A DNA stretch of 64,000 nt from JAAGZL01 sp964628835 (lineage in GTDB: Bacteria; Pseudomonadota; Gammaproteobacteria; Chromatiales; Chromatiaceae). Of the stretch, positions 9,775 to 19,654 are shown piece by piece. The DNA lies in assembly GCA_964628835.1 (NCBI GenBank), contig CAZVME010000001.1, positions 1 to 64,000 on the forward strand, given 5' to 3'. The translations under genes were made by a program, and so were the position numbers. Position 1 is the stretch's first letter. The number at the start of each line of letters is the position of its first letter. A model generated the notes under the pieces. The model saw only the letters and a list, made by a program, of their open reading frames with translations. It was not told the origin of the DNA and did not search any database.

Positions 9775-10016
9775 GTGCCGCCTCGTATAGAAATCTTTAT
9801 TGTTACGGAAGATCTCTGAAGTATCACATTTGCTGCTGCCTCAGGAGCCTCTATTAATAAAGACGAAGCGCGAATATTACACTAGATAAGAGGAGCGGGA
9901 AAACCATCGCAAACTCAAAACAGCCAACTTGCTCAAGAAACCTGCCACCAGACCGCAAGGATATAGTATCCTCTGGCCCTCACAACTATACAAAAACAGC
10001 TGTAAGGAGAGAGAGT

Positions 10017-10631
10017 GTGGAAATTGCCTGCCTTGACCTGGAAGGGGTTCTGATCCCGGAGATCTGGATCAATTTTGCCGAACGTACCGGTATTGATGAG
10101 TTGCGGGCCACCACGCGTGACATCCCAGATTATGACGTGCTAATGCGCCAGCGTCTGCGCATCCTGGAACAGCACAAACTGGGGCTGCCAGACATCCAGG
10201 AGGTCATCGACGGCATGGGTCCTCTAGATGGGGCGCGGGAGTTCATCGATTGGCTGCGTGAAAGATTCCAGGTGGTGATCCTGTCTGACACCTTCTACGA
10301 GTTCGCCGCCCCCATGATGCGCCAGTTGGGTTACCCCACCCTGCTCTGTCACAAACTGAGCGTGGACGAGAACGGCTTTGTTACCGACTACCATCTGCGC
10401 CAAAAAGACCCTAAACGCCAGTCAGTGAAGGCCTTCAAGTCTCTCAACTACCGCATCATCGCCGCCGGTGACTCATATAATGACACCACCATGCTGGAGG
10501 AGGCCGACCGCGGCATCCTGTTTCGCCCCCCACAGAACGTCATCGACGAATTCCCGCAGTACCCGGTAGTAACCAGTTATGATGACTTCCGCAGCGCCTT
10601 TCTTGAGGCTAGTAACCGAACCTTTCAGTAG
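10017..10631 (+). CDS. thrH: Phosphoserine phosphatase/homoserine phosphotransferase ThrH
   Basis: A 204-residue HAD-family enzyme of the ThrH type. It dephosphorylates phosphoserine and can pass the phosphate to homoserine. Motif I is CLDLEG (nucleophile Asp7; Glu9 replaces the usual second Asp, as in ThrH). Motif II is VVILSDTFYEF. Motif III lysine is around RQKDPKRQSVKAF, and motif IV is AAGDSYNDTTML. The GTG start at 10017 follows AAGGAGA. Size and sequence fit ThrH rather than SerB. It is followed by a terminator, so it is probably a single-gene unit. Confidence 0.92.
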   Translation: MEIACLDLEGVLIPEIWINFAERTGIDELRATTRDIPDYDVLMRQRLRILEQHKLGLPDIQEVIDGMGPLDGAREFIDWLRERFQVVILSDTFYEFAAPMMRQLGYPTLLCHKLSVDENGFVTDYHLRQKDPKRQSVKAFKSLNYRIIAAGDSYNDTTMLEEADRGILFRPPQNVIDEFPQYPVVTSYDDFRSAFLEASNRTFQ

Positions 10632-10652
10632 CCAAATTCAACCACTAATACC

Positions 10653-10675
10653 AACGCCCCTTAACTGGGGCGTTT
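10653..10675 (+). terminator. Terminator-like hairpin after thrH
   Basis: AACGCCCC-ttaact-GGGGCGTT with a short T tract after the stem. Confidence 0.65.
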
Positions 10676-11042
10676 CCATATCCAACCTAATGTTTTAAAT
10701 AAACTAAAGTTTAAGCACAGCCTGCCGATAACTGTAGAACCGTGCCCACATAAATTAAGCATCATTTAGGAGAGCCTTACAAGGACCATGCTTGCCAAAC
10801 CGGTGGCGGCAGGACCGTTCGAACCAAAATCAGCCTGTGCGTAGATCAATAACATCCTGTCAGAAGGCGTGAATAAGTGCTTATTCAAGAAAAAATAGTA
10901 TGCGATGCAGTAACGACGTGGGTTGCAAGCAATAATCGCCACAGGCTTAAATTAATATTAAACCCAGTGGTTTGCAGGCTTATCTTATGATAAGTTCTCA
11001 CTGTTTGCATCGAAGTAAAGCTGTAATGTAACCGAGGTTATC
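10676..11042. other. Leader region upstream of rpfG
   Basis: No gene is visible. Two short palindromes are present: GAATAAG-tg-CTTATTC at 10871-10886 and CTTATC-ttat-GATAAG at 10979-10994. The second lies about 50 bases before rpfG and could be an operator. No CRP/Clp-type TGTGA-N6-TCACA site was found. Confidence 0.35.
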
Positions 11043-12101
11043 ATGTCGACCATTTTAATAGTGGATGATCAATCAGTCAGCCGTATGATCCTGGAAGAAC
11101 TGATTCAGTCCATTAGTGAAGATATTAGCATCGAGTCATTTGCTGATCCGATTTTGGCCCTAGAGTGGGCTAAGCATAATCCCCATGATCTGGTCATAAC
11201 AGATTACAAAATGCCGAATATGGATGGCGTGGAGTTCACCCATTGGCTACGCCATATACCATCCAGTTCGGACGTGCCGATTGTGGTTATCACCTGCATG
11301 AATGAGAAGGCGGTAAGATATCGTGCCCTGGAGGCGGGGGCTACAGATTTTCTCTCCAAGCCATTTGATCATTACGAGTGTAAAGCCCGCTGCCGTAACC
11401 TCCTAAAACTGCGCCGCCAGCAGGTGATCATCAAGGATCATGCCCACTGGCTAGAGCAGAAAATCAATCAAAAAACCACTGAAATAGAACAGCGCGAAAA
11501 AGAGACACTACTGCGTTTGGCCAGAGCTGGCGAATATCGCGACGAAGAGACAGGCGTCCACGTCACCAGAATGTCCCAGTACGCCACCATAATTGCAGAA
11601 GAGCTTGGATTCTCAGAGACAAAGTGCAATACCATAAGACATGCAGCACCAATGCATGATATTGGCAAAATTGGCATACCAGACCGGATCCTTCTCAAAC
11701 CTGGCAAGCTTGACCCGGATGAGCTACGGACCATACAGACCCACACCACCATCGGCTATGAGATTCTCCGAGACAGCCCATCAGATTATCTGCAAACCGG
11801 CGCAATTATCGCCCTGGCCCACCATGAGCACTTTGATGGCAACGGCTACCCCTATGGGATAAGCGGGACCAACATACCTATTGAGGCCAGGATAGTAGCG
11901 GTAGCTGATGTTTTTGACGCACTACTTTCAGAGCGCCCTTACAAGCGGGCATGGAGTATGGACCAAGCCATTGATTACATCACCAAGCAGAGAGGCCACC
12001 ACATGGACCCAGATTGTGTGGACGCATTCTTTGTGCGCTTGCCCGAGATTATTGCCATACATAACCAATGGCCAGACCAACCAAAACTGATTAACGAATA
12101 A
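11043..12101 (+). CDS. rpfG: RpfG-type response regulator, HD-GYP c-di-GMP phosphodiesterase
   Basis: The 352-residue protein has an N-terminal receiver (acidic pair DD 8-9, phospho-acceptor Asp54 in LVITDYKMPN, Lys106 in SKPF). A short coiled linker leads to an HD-GYP domain with His205-Asp206 (MHDIGKIGIPD), HHEHFDGNGYPYG and the GYP at 268-270. All metal ligands are visible, so it should be active. In the DSF pathway RpfG receives phosphate from RpfC and degrades c-di-GMP. The kinase-less rpfC paralogue starts 37 bases downstream. The full RpfC lies 5 kb away in the same locus. Confidence 0.93.
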   Translation: MSTILIVDDQSVSRMILEELIQSISEDISIESFADPILALEWAKHNPHDLVITDYKMPNMDGVEFTHWLRHIPSSSDVPIVVITCMNEKAVRYRALEAGATDFLSKPFDHYECKARCRNLLKLRRQQVIIKDHAHWLEQKINQKTTEIEQREKETLLRLARAGEYRDEETGVHVTRMSQYATIIAEELGFSETKCNTIRHAAPMHDIGKIGIPDRILLKPGKLDPDELRTIQTHTTIGYEILRDSPSDYLQTGAIIALAHHEHFDGNGYPYGISGTNIPIEARIVAVADVFDALLSERPYKRAWSMDQAIDYITKQRGHHMDPDCVDAFFVRLPEIIAIHNQWPDQPKLINE

Positions 12102-12137
12102 AAGTTTCAACCAACTCAGGAATGGAGGAGTTCAGAC

Positions 12138-13997
12138 TTGTCTATTATCTCGAGGTATAGCACAGCCCACCATACTCATGAGCATCATCACGGTATGATC
12201 AGGCTTGCGCTTGGCCTGTGCCTGCTCGGTTTTTTTCTATGGCAAAACAGCAACTCAACTGCCCCTTTGCTTAACGATCCAATCATACTGACTGCCGTTG
12301 GCTATGTATTGTTGTCCACTGCCCTGCTTATCCTCATTCAACAAGACGCTTTCGCCCAGACCAATCGGCAGTCAACTGTAATATTTATAGATGTGACCAC
12401 ATTATCCCTAGCCCTTATATTTGGTGGTAAGGCAACAGCCCCACTCTGCATCGTCTATTACCTCCTGACACTTCACCATGGATTACATGGTAACTCACGT
12501 GAATTCTGGTTAAGCGCAATCTTATCAATAGTGGGATTTTCATCCGTATTGTATTTGAGTGATTTCTGGCACTCACAAATCTATCTTGGATCAGGATTTC
12601 TGCTTGGAATAATCTTGATGGCACTGCCTATTTCAAGGCAACTGCAACCACGCAGAAGCACGATAGATGCAGTTACACCACAGCCAACTATCTCCCTGGA
12701 TGCAGGATCACCATTACAAAACCCAGAAAAACAACAGCATCAAAAACTGCTTCTGATCACGCATGACACCACTGATCGGCATCTGCTGTTGAATCACATT
12801 GATTCGTGGGGGATCGAGGTACATGTATGCAACAGCACAGTAAGGGCGTTCGCCGAACTACTGAATGCGGCAAACAGTGGGGACGGCTACAGCATCGTAA
12901 TAATGGATTCATTAAATCTGGATATGGACCCTTTACAATTTTCCAGGTCTCTACGACTAGACAATACCCTACGTACCATCCACCTGATGCATCTCTCTCC
13001 AGGTCAAAACAGTGAGCACGAAACTAAGCTTATTGATGCAGGTTACTCCAGAATACTGAATACGCCTCTGGACAAGACGATTCTGTTTGACGCCTTACAC
13101 ACCACCAAACCAAGATCACCGGAAAATAACAACATCACCCAGCTGATCAATCACTATTCGAGCAAGGAGAATTCAAGGCAACCCATAGATATCCTGCTGG
13201 CAGCCTCCGACTTAGATGAACAGAAATCATTACGCAGTATCCTGGAACAGGATGGGCAACGAGTATATTCAGTAAATAGCGGCTCCGAGGCGCTGGATGC
13301 ACTGAATACCCACCAGTTCGACATGGTGATAATTGATTTCAATATACCCGACATACAAGGCAAAGACATTATCCGACTCTATTACTACGCCTATCTCAAT
13401 CAGGACTGGGTGCCATTCATTGCACTGGTGGATGAAGCCACAGCTGAGATTATCTCCCAGTGTAGAGAGACTGAGGTTGACGCCATCCTGACAAGGCCAA
13501 TACAGGAACAAAAGCTGCTAACCACCGTAACTGATATTGCCACATCAAGGGCAAGGCAGGCCGATAATATCGACAACATTAACCACCCCATGCATAGCCA
13601 CAATACGCGAGTGAAGGACAACAGCGACCAGATACTAAACATCCAGACACTTATGCAACTGGAACATTTCTCATCCAGCAATGATTTTCTTAATCAACTT
13701 ATATCCAAGTTCAACACTGATGTAAGCCAGTTACTGGATTCTATTGAGCAGTCAATCGAAACTAATCGTTTTGCCGAGTTCAAGGATCTATCCCATGCAT
13801 TAAGAGACAGTTCATGTAACATAGGCGCCGACTTGCTACACCGATTAAGCCTGCAAGCCTTGCAAATAAACCAGCGCAATTTTCAAAAACAGGCAGCACT
13901 GCTAGCTAAGAAACTACATATTACCCAGTCGAAAACAAAATACGCCTTGCACAATTATCTGATGAGGCGCAATATTTCTACTACAAAAAAAGAATAA
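12138..13997 (+). CDS. RpfC paralogue without kinase core
   Basis: The 619-residue protein has about five membrane helices (residues ~20-170), then directly two receiver-like domains and a C-terminal HPt domain. The order and linkers follow the RpfC at 17081: PLDKTILFDALH here matches PLDKALLFNALH there. However, the HisKA and HATPase domains are missing between the membrane part and the receivers. Receiver 2 keeps Asp400 (MVIIDFNIPD), but its acidic pocket is degraded (LLAASD in place of LVAEDN), and the switch Lys is Arg (LTRP). HPt His553 is kept (LSHALRDSS), but the usual Lys-Gly is Arg-Asp. The start is TTG at 12138 after GGAGG. It may be a sensor, scaffold or phosphate sink, but it cannot autophosphorylate. 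Confidence 0.8.
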   Translation: MSIISRYSTAHHTHEHHHGMIRLALGLCLLGFFLWQNSNSTAPLLNDPIILTAVGYVLLSTALLILIQQDAFAQTNRQSTVIFIDVTTLSLALIFGGKATAPLCIVYYLLTLHHGLHGNSREFWLSAILSIVGFSSVLYLSDFWHSQIYLGSGFLLGIILMALPISRQLQPRRSTIDAVTPQPTISLDAGSPLQNPEKQQHQKLLLITHDTTDRHLLLNHIDSWGIEVHVCNSTVRAFAELLNAANSGDGYSIVIMDSLNLDMDPLQFSRSLRLDNTLRTIHLMHLSPGQNSEHETKLIDAGYSRILNTPLDKTILFDALHTTKPRSPENNNITQLINHYSSKENSRQPIDILLAASDLDEQKSLRSILEQDGQRVYSVNSGSEALDALNTHQFDMVIIDFNIPDIQGKDIIRLYYYAYLNQDWVPFIALVDEATAEIISQCRETEVDAILTRPIQEQKLLTTVTDIATSRARQADNIDNINHPMHSHNTRVKDNSDQILNIQTLMQLEHFSSSNDFLNQLISKFNTDVSQLLDSIEQSIETNRFAEFKDLSHALRDSSCNIGADLLHRLSLQALQINQRNFQKQAALLAKKLHITQSKTKYALHNYLMRRNISTTKKE

Positions 13998-14032
13998 AAT
14001 ATGTCTTTAAGCAGACTCAACAGGATCCATAT

Positions 14033-15565
14033 ATGACCACTCTCAAGGTGGTACTCATCAAGCCAAGTAAATATGCAGTTGATGGTTATGTCGAGCGGTT
14101 TAAAACCGGGTACATGCCAAATGCAACCCTCTACCATATTGCTGGACTAACGCCAAAAGAGATTAATTCCACCAAAATCATCACTCATACTGTGGATGAG
14201 TATGTTCGAGATGAACTTGATTATTATAATCTGCTCAAGCCAGATCCAGATCCTAACTGCATAACCCTACTGGCCCTCGTCGGTGTACAGTCCCATCAAT
14301 TCCATCGCGCTCTGGACCTTGCGGCATTCGCCCGTAACAACGGGATACACCATTGCATCATCGGAGGTCCACACCCGATGACCTGCGATACAGCGCAGTT
14401 CCAGAATCGTGGAATCAGTTTCGCCCTTGCCGAGGCTGAAGTGATCTGGACAGAAATTTTAGATGATGCCATCCATGGTGAGCTCAAACCAGTTTATGGC
14501 TTAGACAATCGTTGGGCACTGCAAATAGACGGCCCTATTGTAGAACCACCCAGCAAGAAGGATATGGGGCGTTATCTGACACCACTGCTAGGGCTTTATC
14601 CAGTCAGAGGTTGTCCATATAACTGTAACTACTGTTCTGTTGTTAAAATCTCCGGGCAACAGCTAAGAAGTACGGCCATTGAATACACACTTGAAAGTCT
14701 AAAAAGAGCCAAGAATGCCGGGGTAAAATTCATCATGTTTGTCTCAGACAATTTTAACAAATATCCTGAGGCAACACAGCTCCTTGAAGAAATGATAACA
14801 AACGATATAAACATCCCATTTCTTTGCCAATGTGATGCCCAGATTGCACGGCAACCTGAGTTCGTAGACCTGCTTGGTCGCGCTAATTGTTATGAAATAT
14901 TTATTGGTGTCGAGTCGTTCGACAAGGAAACCCTCAGAAAAGCAAACAAGTTTCATAACCAGCCGGACAGTTACCAGGATATAATCCGCCTCTGCCACGA
15001 AGCAGGCATTCTCTCTCACTTTTCCAACATTATAGGCTTCCCTACAGACACCAAAGAATCAATAAAAGGCCAGTCAGACATCATTCAACTACTCAATCCA
15101 TCTCTTTCCTCATTCTATATCCTGACGCCGATCCCAGGAACAGAACAATATGATGACTTTAAGGCTAAAGGACTATTGATAGAAAAGAATATTGATCGAT
15201 ATGATGGTTCATGTCTAACTTGGCAGCACCCAACAATTACGTCAGGTGAAATGTCAAAACTACTTTATCGCTGTTATATAGATTTCTGTACTGCATCATT
15301 GAAGACCGGACGACTTTCAGAAAATAATAAAGCAATGACACTTGCATTCAGACACTTTGCAAAACAAGGCATGCACCCCATGTCAGGTGGAACTGGAAAA
15401 GTGTTTTTAGACCACATGGATGATTATATTGATTTAAGAAGAAGCAGCTATGACATTGAACTGGCACCACTGCCTAACAGTCTTGACCTTTCACCAACTG
15501 ATGAACTTTTCAACAAAAAACCAGATTGGAAAAATAAATCCTTAGACCAAGGATCGCACTACTAA
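14033..15565 (+). CDS. B12-binding-type radical SAM protein
   Basis: The 510-residue protein has an N-terminal Rossmann-like region typical of cobalamin-binding radical SAM enzymes (ALVGVQSHQFHRALDLAAFA, CIIGGPHPMTC). Next comes the radical SAM cluster motif CPYNCNYC with Cys194, Cys198 and Cys201. SAM-binding and barrel segments follow (FVSDNF, EIFIGVESFDKETL, NIIGFPTDT). No DxHxxG motif is seen, so base-off cobalamin binding is uncertain. It lies between the rpfC paralogue and the ketosynthase gene; its last 24 bases overlap that gene tail to tail. Substrate is unknown. Position suggests work on an acyl chain or on the DSF signal, which is inference. Confidence 0.8.
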   Translation: MTTLKVVLIKPSKYAVDGYVERFKTGYMPNATLYHIAGLTPKEINSTKIITHTVDEYVRDELDYYNLLKPDPDPNCITLLALVGVQSHQFHRALDLAAFARNNGIHHCIIGGPHPMTCDTAQFQNRGISFALAEAEVIWTEILDDAIHGELKPVYGLDNRWALQIDGPIVEPPSKKDMGRYLTPLLGLYPVRGCPYNCNYCSVVKISGQQLRSTAIEYTLESLKRAKNAGVKFIMFVSDNFNKYPEATQLLEEMITNDINIPFLCQCDAQIARQPEFVDLLGRANCYEIFIGVESFDKETLRKANKFHNQPDSYQDIIRLCHEAGILSHFSNIIGFPTDTKESIKGQSDIIQLLNPSLSSFYILTPIPGTEQYDDFKAKGLLIEKNIDRYDGSCLTWQHPTITSGEMSKLLYRCYIDFCTASLKTGRLSENNKAMTLAFRHFAKQGMHPMSGGTGKVFLDHMDDYIDLRRSSYDIELAPLPNSLDLSPTDELFNKKPDWKNKSLDQGSHY

Positions 15566-16750
15566 AACTGCATTAAGCCCACCAAATGCGAATGAGTTCG
15601 ACAGAGCAATATTTACCTTCAAATCCCTGGCAGCATTTGGCACATAATCCAGATCACAACCTTCTCCTGCCTTGGTGAAATTAGCTGTTGGCGGGATTAC
15701 AGCCTCCTGTATTGAACGGACTGTGGCAACCAACTCAAGACCACCTGCTGCCCCCAACGGATGGCCATGCATGGACTTGGTCGATGATACAGCCAATTTA
15801 GCCGCATGCTCTCCAAACACTCTATGTATTGCGGCAGTCTCAGTTACATCGTTTGCCTGTGTGCCTGTTCCGTGTGCGTTGATATACTCTATTTCTGAAG
15901 GAGAAACTCCTGCATCTGACAATGCAGTTCGCATGGCCTTGGCAGCACCATCTACAGATGGCGCAGTAATATGACCGGCATCCGAAGACATACCAATACC
16001 CGCCAACTCAGCATGAACATCTGCTCCACGTAGCCTGGCATGCTCATAGGATTCCAGCACTACCACCCCTGCACCTTCACCCATTACCAGACCACTCCTG
16101 TCCTCGGAAAATGGTCTACAGGTATCGTGTGACAGCACCCTAAGCCCTTCCCATGCTTTCATCAGACCAAAAGAGAACGGGGCCTCTGCACCTCCTGCAA
16201 TAGCAACATCAACCAAGCCACTTCTTATCATAGACTGTGCTTGAATAATGGCATGAGCAGCAGATGAGCAGGCACTGGATACAGTAAACGCAGGCCCGGT
16301 CATCCCATAGTGCATACTTATCTGACTGACCGCTGCACTATGCATTGCCTTGGGAACGGTCAATGGATGAGCACGTGACTTCCCGTTGACATATAGGCGT
16401 TCGTAAGTCTCCTCATAAGTCTTCTCAGCTCCACAAGAGGTACCGATAACAGCAGCTGACTTTCTCAGCTCGTCTTCATCTAGTGATGCATCTTCAATTG
16501 CTTCTCTAGCTGCAATAAAAGCAAACTGTGAAAACCTGTCAAAGAAAGGAAGGTCTTTTGGTGAAATATATTTTTCAGGGGAAAAATCAGATACTTCTGC
16601 TCCGATGGGTGTTCTCAATCGTTCTGTTGAGATATTCTCAAATGGCCTTATCCCGCAATTGCCATTACGCAATGCATCCCAGAAATCATCCGTGGAATGC
16701 CCCAGAGCCGATACCGTGCCAAGACCTGTTATAACTACTCGCTTGGACAT
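15542..16750 (-). CDS. Beta-ketoacyl-ACP synthase (FabF/KAS II family)
   Basis: The 402-residue condensing enzyme carries the complete Cys-His-His triad: Cys161 (VSSACSSAAH), His293 (NAHGTGT) and His330 (STKSMHGHPLGAAGG), with Lys325. It should extend acyl-ACP with malonyl-ACP. It is not in a fab gene cluster. It follows a dedicated acyl carrier protein by 4 bases and sits between rpfG and rpfC. This resembles specialised ketosynthases for secondary acyl products more than housekeeping FabF, though that is inferred from context. Start ATG at 16750. Confidence 0.9.
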   Translation of the reverse strand: MSKRVVITGLGTVSALGHSTDDFWDALRNGNCGIRPFENISTERLRTPIGAEVSDFSPEKYISPKDLPFFDRFSQFAFIAAREAIEDASLDEDELRKSAAVIGTSCGAEKTYEETYERLYVNGKSRAHPLTVPKAMHSAAVSQISMHYGMTGPAFTVSSACSSAAHAIIQAQSMIRSGLVDVAIAGGAEAPFSFGLMKAWEGLRVLSHDTCRPFSEDRSGLVMGEGAGVVVLESYEHARLRGADVHAELAGIGMSSDAGHITAPSVDGAAKAMRTALSDAGVSPSEIEYINAHGTGTQANDVTETAAIHRVFGEHAAKLAVSSTKSMHGHPLGAAGGLELVATVRSIQEAVIPPTANFTKAGEGCDLDYVPNAARDLKVNIALSNSFAFGGLNAVLVVRSLV

Positions 16751-16754
16751 CGTA

Positions 16755-17009
16755 CTAACCTGTATTAATTAACCCGGAGATACCATCCACAATGTCCTGT
16801 ACCGATTCCAAACTTTCAAGGACATCACTAGGCACTTCTATATCGAACTCTTCCTCCATATCAAACACAATTGTAATGGCGTCCAGGGAGGTTACGCCTA
16901 ATTCTTCCAGAAAAGACGTATTAGTTATTGAGTCTGAGTCCAAATGCTTTTGTTTGGCAATTGCAGTTACTACAGAATTTAATATTTTCTCATTCATTAG
17001 CATTCCCAT
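16755..17009 (-). CDS. Acyl carrier protein, dedicated
   Basis: An acidic carrier protein of 84 residues from ATG 17009, or 80 residues from ATG 16997. The second start has a GGGA ribosome site and leaves room for a leader. The phosphopantetheine attachment serine is Ser41 in LGVTSLDAITIVFDMEEEF; the usual DSL is TSL here. It is read together with the ketosynthase 4 bases downstream. A housekeeping acpP would normally lie between fabG and fabF, so this is a second, pathway-specific ACP. It could present the acyl chain to RpfF or the ketosynthase. Confidence 0.88.
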   Translation of the reverse strand: MGMLMNEKILNSVVTAIAKQKHLDSDSITNTSFLEELGVTSLDAITIVFDMEEEFDIEVPSDVLESLESVQDIVDGISGLINTG

Positions 17010-17013
17010 TTTT

Positions 17014-17071
17014 GGTTTATTATTATGTTTTATACTTATTCCCGTGCAAGGGGTCTGAATTGTAGTATAAT
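17014..17071. promoter_or_regulatory. Overlapping divergent promoters, ACP-ketosynthase and rpfC
   Basis: On the minus strand TTGCAC (17049-17044) and ATAATA (17026-17021) are spaced by 17 bases and point to the ACP gene. On the plus strand a perfect TATAAT lies at 17066-17071, only 9 bases before the first rpfC ATG, with no good -35. That mRNA would be nearly leaderless, or translation would start at ATG 17135. Confidence 0.5.
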
Positions 17072-17080
17072 TAGCGGGTT

Positions 17081-19654
17081 ATGCTAACTATCATACCCAA
17101 TCTGGCACATAAATGCTTTAACTTTGTATCCTCCATGGCCTTACGTCTCAAGGACCGTCAGGATAGCGAGCATGAACAAGCGGTTGTACGCATTATTATT
17201 GTCCTAACTGCTTCTACCTACGGTTGGCTATCCTTTGATGGCGATAGCTTAAACATGCTTTTCTGGGCCGTAGCCTACATGGTAGTTTTTTCCTTTGGGG
17301 TTTTTTTCGCTATCATTATCAACCCTAAAACATCCGTTACCAGGAGAGTTCTTTCTCTGTTTACTGATGTTGGAGTGATAAGCGTTTATTTGGCCGCAAC
17401 CGGCGAAAATGGGGCACCATGGTGGCCCGTGTATCTGTGGGTTATCTTGGGTTACGGCTTCAGATACGGTGAAATATACCTCTTCCTTGCAGCAACGGTT
17501 GCCTTCGCCTGTTTTGGTACAATTCTGGTTACCAACGAATACTGGTCATCACACACAGCCCTTGGTATAGGCTTGCTTATCTCTCTGGCCGCCCTGCCAG
17601 CCTATGTCTCAACCCTCATCCGAAAACTGACTGAAACCATGGGGCGCCTTAAAGATGCGCAGCAAACTGCCGAGGAAGCAAATAAAGCCAAGAGTGAATT
17701 TCTGGCCAGGATGAGTCACGAAATACGCACACCACTCAATGGCATCATCTGTTCCAGCGAGCTTTTACAGTCATGCAACATGGGACGGGAACAAAAAGAG
17801 TACGCGGATACCATCTATGAGTCTGGCCATACCCTGCTTCACCTTATCGAGGATATCCTAGATATTTCCAAGATCGAAGCTGGAAAGATGAATCTTGAGA
17901 ATACCAACTTTGACCTGCACAGCCTGTTGCATACAACGGTCAAAATGCTCACAAAGCAAGCCGAAGTCAAAGGTCTTAATCTATCTTGCCAGATTGGTAT
18001 GGACACCCCATACAAATTGATCGGCGACCCATTTCATTTCCGGCAAATACTGAATAACCTAATCGGTAATGCAATCAAATTCACCGAGAAAGGTTCGGTT
18101 GAGCTGCGCTATAATGTAAAACGTAATGATGACCATAAAGTGCTGATCCGTTTTGAGATAGTGGATACAGGAATTGGTATTCCGGAAGAGGTTCAGGACC
18201 GGATATTCGACAAGTTTTCTCAGGCCGATGAAAGCACCACACGCCGATTTGGTGGAACTGGACTAGGCACCGCCATCACCAAACAACTGGTCGAATTAAT
18301 GGGTGGGCGCATAGGCATTCAGAGCACACCAAACATAGGGTCTACCTTCTGGTTTGATATTGAGTTTGAGCGCCAGGAACAAACTACTGACGACCTGGAC
18401 GTAGCAGTTCTGAAAAACTGCAAGGTGCTCAGGTTAATTCAGGATCCAGAGGTAAAAACTGGTATTGCCACCGCACTGCACGGCTGGGACGTTCCCTATC
18501 ATAATGTGGCCAACACCCGTGACACAATTCGGCTACTGATGGATGCAGCAGATCATAATGTACCATTTGAAGTGCTGATCATTGATGGCATGGCGTTGGA
18601 TAATGAGACCTCTGTATTTATCGAGTCCATCGGCAATGGGCTTTCATTCCCAAGCATTAATATTCTGCTGACTCAGCACTCCAACCAACCAATTCCTACT
18701 ATTGATACAGGCACCAATCAACTATACATATTTACTGAGCCACTTGATAAAGCACTGTTGTTCAATGCACTGCATGCTTCACACGCTTCACTCTTTGAGG
18801 GCGACGACATCATCAGCCTGGCTGATCATTTTATCAGCGAGCATCAGACTCAGCGCAAGTACAGAATTCTGGTGGCGGAGGATAACTCAATTAACCGCAT
18901 GGTGATTGGTAGAATCCTGGAGCGCAAAGGTCACTCTCACATATTGGTGGAGAATGGACAGGAGCTACTTGACGCACTGGAAGAGGAAAAATTCGATCTA
19001 GTTATTACAGACATGCAGATGCCTGTTGTCAGTGGTATTGAAGCCTATAAGATGTACCGGTTTGCCCATACCAGTGAAGATGCAATTCCGTTTGTCATGC
19101 TCACTGCAAACGCCACCCTAGAGGCCCGCAGAGAGTGCAGAGAGGTGGGGATAAAGCACTTTCTCACCAAACCAGTATCCTCGCAAAAGCTCATAGACAG
19201 CATATCCCAAGCCACAGCACATCTATCAGACGCAGAGCTCAACTGCTCACACCATACACTTGAAACAGCAGCACCAACCAAGGATTATGACTCGACAATC
19301 ATCGACTATAAAATATTGGATGACGTAATGGGATTATCTCAAGAAAATGACTTTCTGCAAAAACTGTCTAGAAACCTTGAACGAGATAGCCAGCAACTAC
19401 TCCAAGGCATGGAAGAGTCCATGAATTGCAGTGACTTTAGCCACTTCAAGGAACTCGCCCATGCGCTCAAAGGTTCAGCGGCACACCTGGGGATGAAAGA
19501 GCTCACAAACCTCTCATCTATTGGGCAGCACATGTCTGACTCAGAGATAAAGGCGCATGGCAACATACATATCGTTGAGATGCGCCAAGCCTTCAGCCGC
19601 GCTATGACACTGCTCTCCAATGAGATCGGTCAACAAAAACCAACTGCTCACTAA
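17081..19654 (+). CDS. rpfC: RpfC-type hybrid sensor histidine kinase (DSF receptor)
   Basis: The 857-residue protein begins with DSEHEQAVVRIII near residue 28, as known RpfC proteins do. Several membrane helices follow (~35-180). Then come HisKA (EFLARMSHEIRTPLNG, His213), HATPase (NLIGNAIKFTEKG, DTGIGIP, FGGTGLGTAI), a degenerate receiver, a true receiver (VAEDN, Asp644 in VITDMQMP, Lys in LTKP) and a C-terminal HPt with His794 (LAHALKGSA). All phosphorelay residues are present. It should sense DSF through its membrane input and pass phosphate to RpfG. Translation could start at ATG 17081, which has no ribosome site, or at 17135. Its 3' end overlaps rpfF by 4 bases tail to tail. Confidence 0.94.
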   Translation: MLTIIPNLAHKCFNFVSSMALRLKDRQDSEHEQAVVRIIIVLTASTYGWLSFDGDSLNMLFWAVAYMVVFSFGVFFAIIINPKTSVTRRVLSLFTDVGVISVYLAATGENGAPWWPVYLWVILGYGFRYGEIYLFLAATVAFACFGTILVTNEYWSSHTALGIGLLISLAALPAYVSTLIRKLTETMGRLKDAQQTAEEANKAKSEFLARMSHEIRTPLNGIICSSELLQSCNMGREQKEYADTIYESGHTLLHLIEDILDISKIEAGKMNLENTNFDLHSLLHTTVKMLTKQAEVKGLNLSCQIGMDTPYKLIGDPFHFRQILNNLIGNAIKFTEKGSVELRYNVKRNDDHKVLIRFEIVDTGIGIPEEVQDRIFDKFSQADESTTRRFGGTGLGTAITKQLVELMGGRIGIQSTPNIGSTFWFDIEFERQEQTTDDLDVAVLKNCKVLRLIQDPEVKTGIATALHGWDVPYHNVANTRDTIRLLMDAADHNVPFEVLIIDGMALDNETSVFIESIGNGLSFPSINILLTQHSNQPIPTIDTGTNQLYIFTEPLDKALLFNALHASHASLFEGDDIISLADHFISEHQTQRKYRILVAEDNSINRMVIGRILERKGHSHILVENGQELLDALEEEKFDLVITDMQMPVVSGIEAYKMYRFAHTSEDAIPFVMLTANATLEARRECREVGIKHFLTKPVSSQKLIDSISQATAHLSDAELNCSHHTLETAAPTKDYDSTIIDYKILDDVMGLSQENDFLQKLSRNLERDSQQLLQGMEESMNCSDFSHFKELAHALKGSAAHLGMKELTNLSSIGQHMSDSEIKAHGNIHIVEMRQAFSRAMTLLSNEIGQQKPTAH

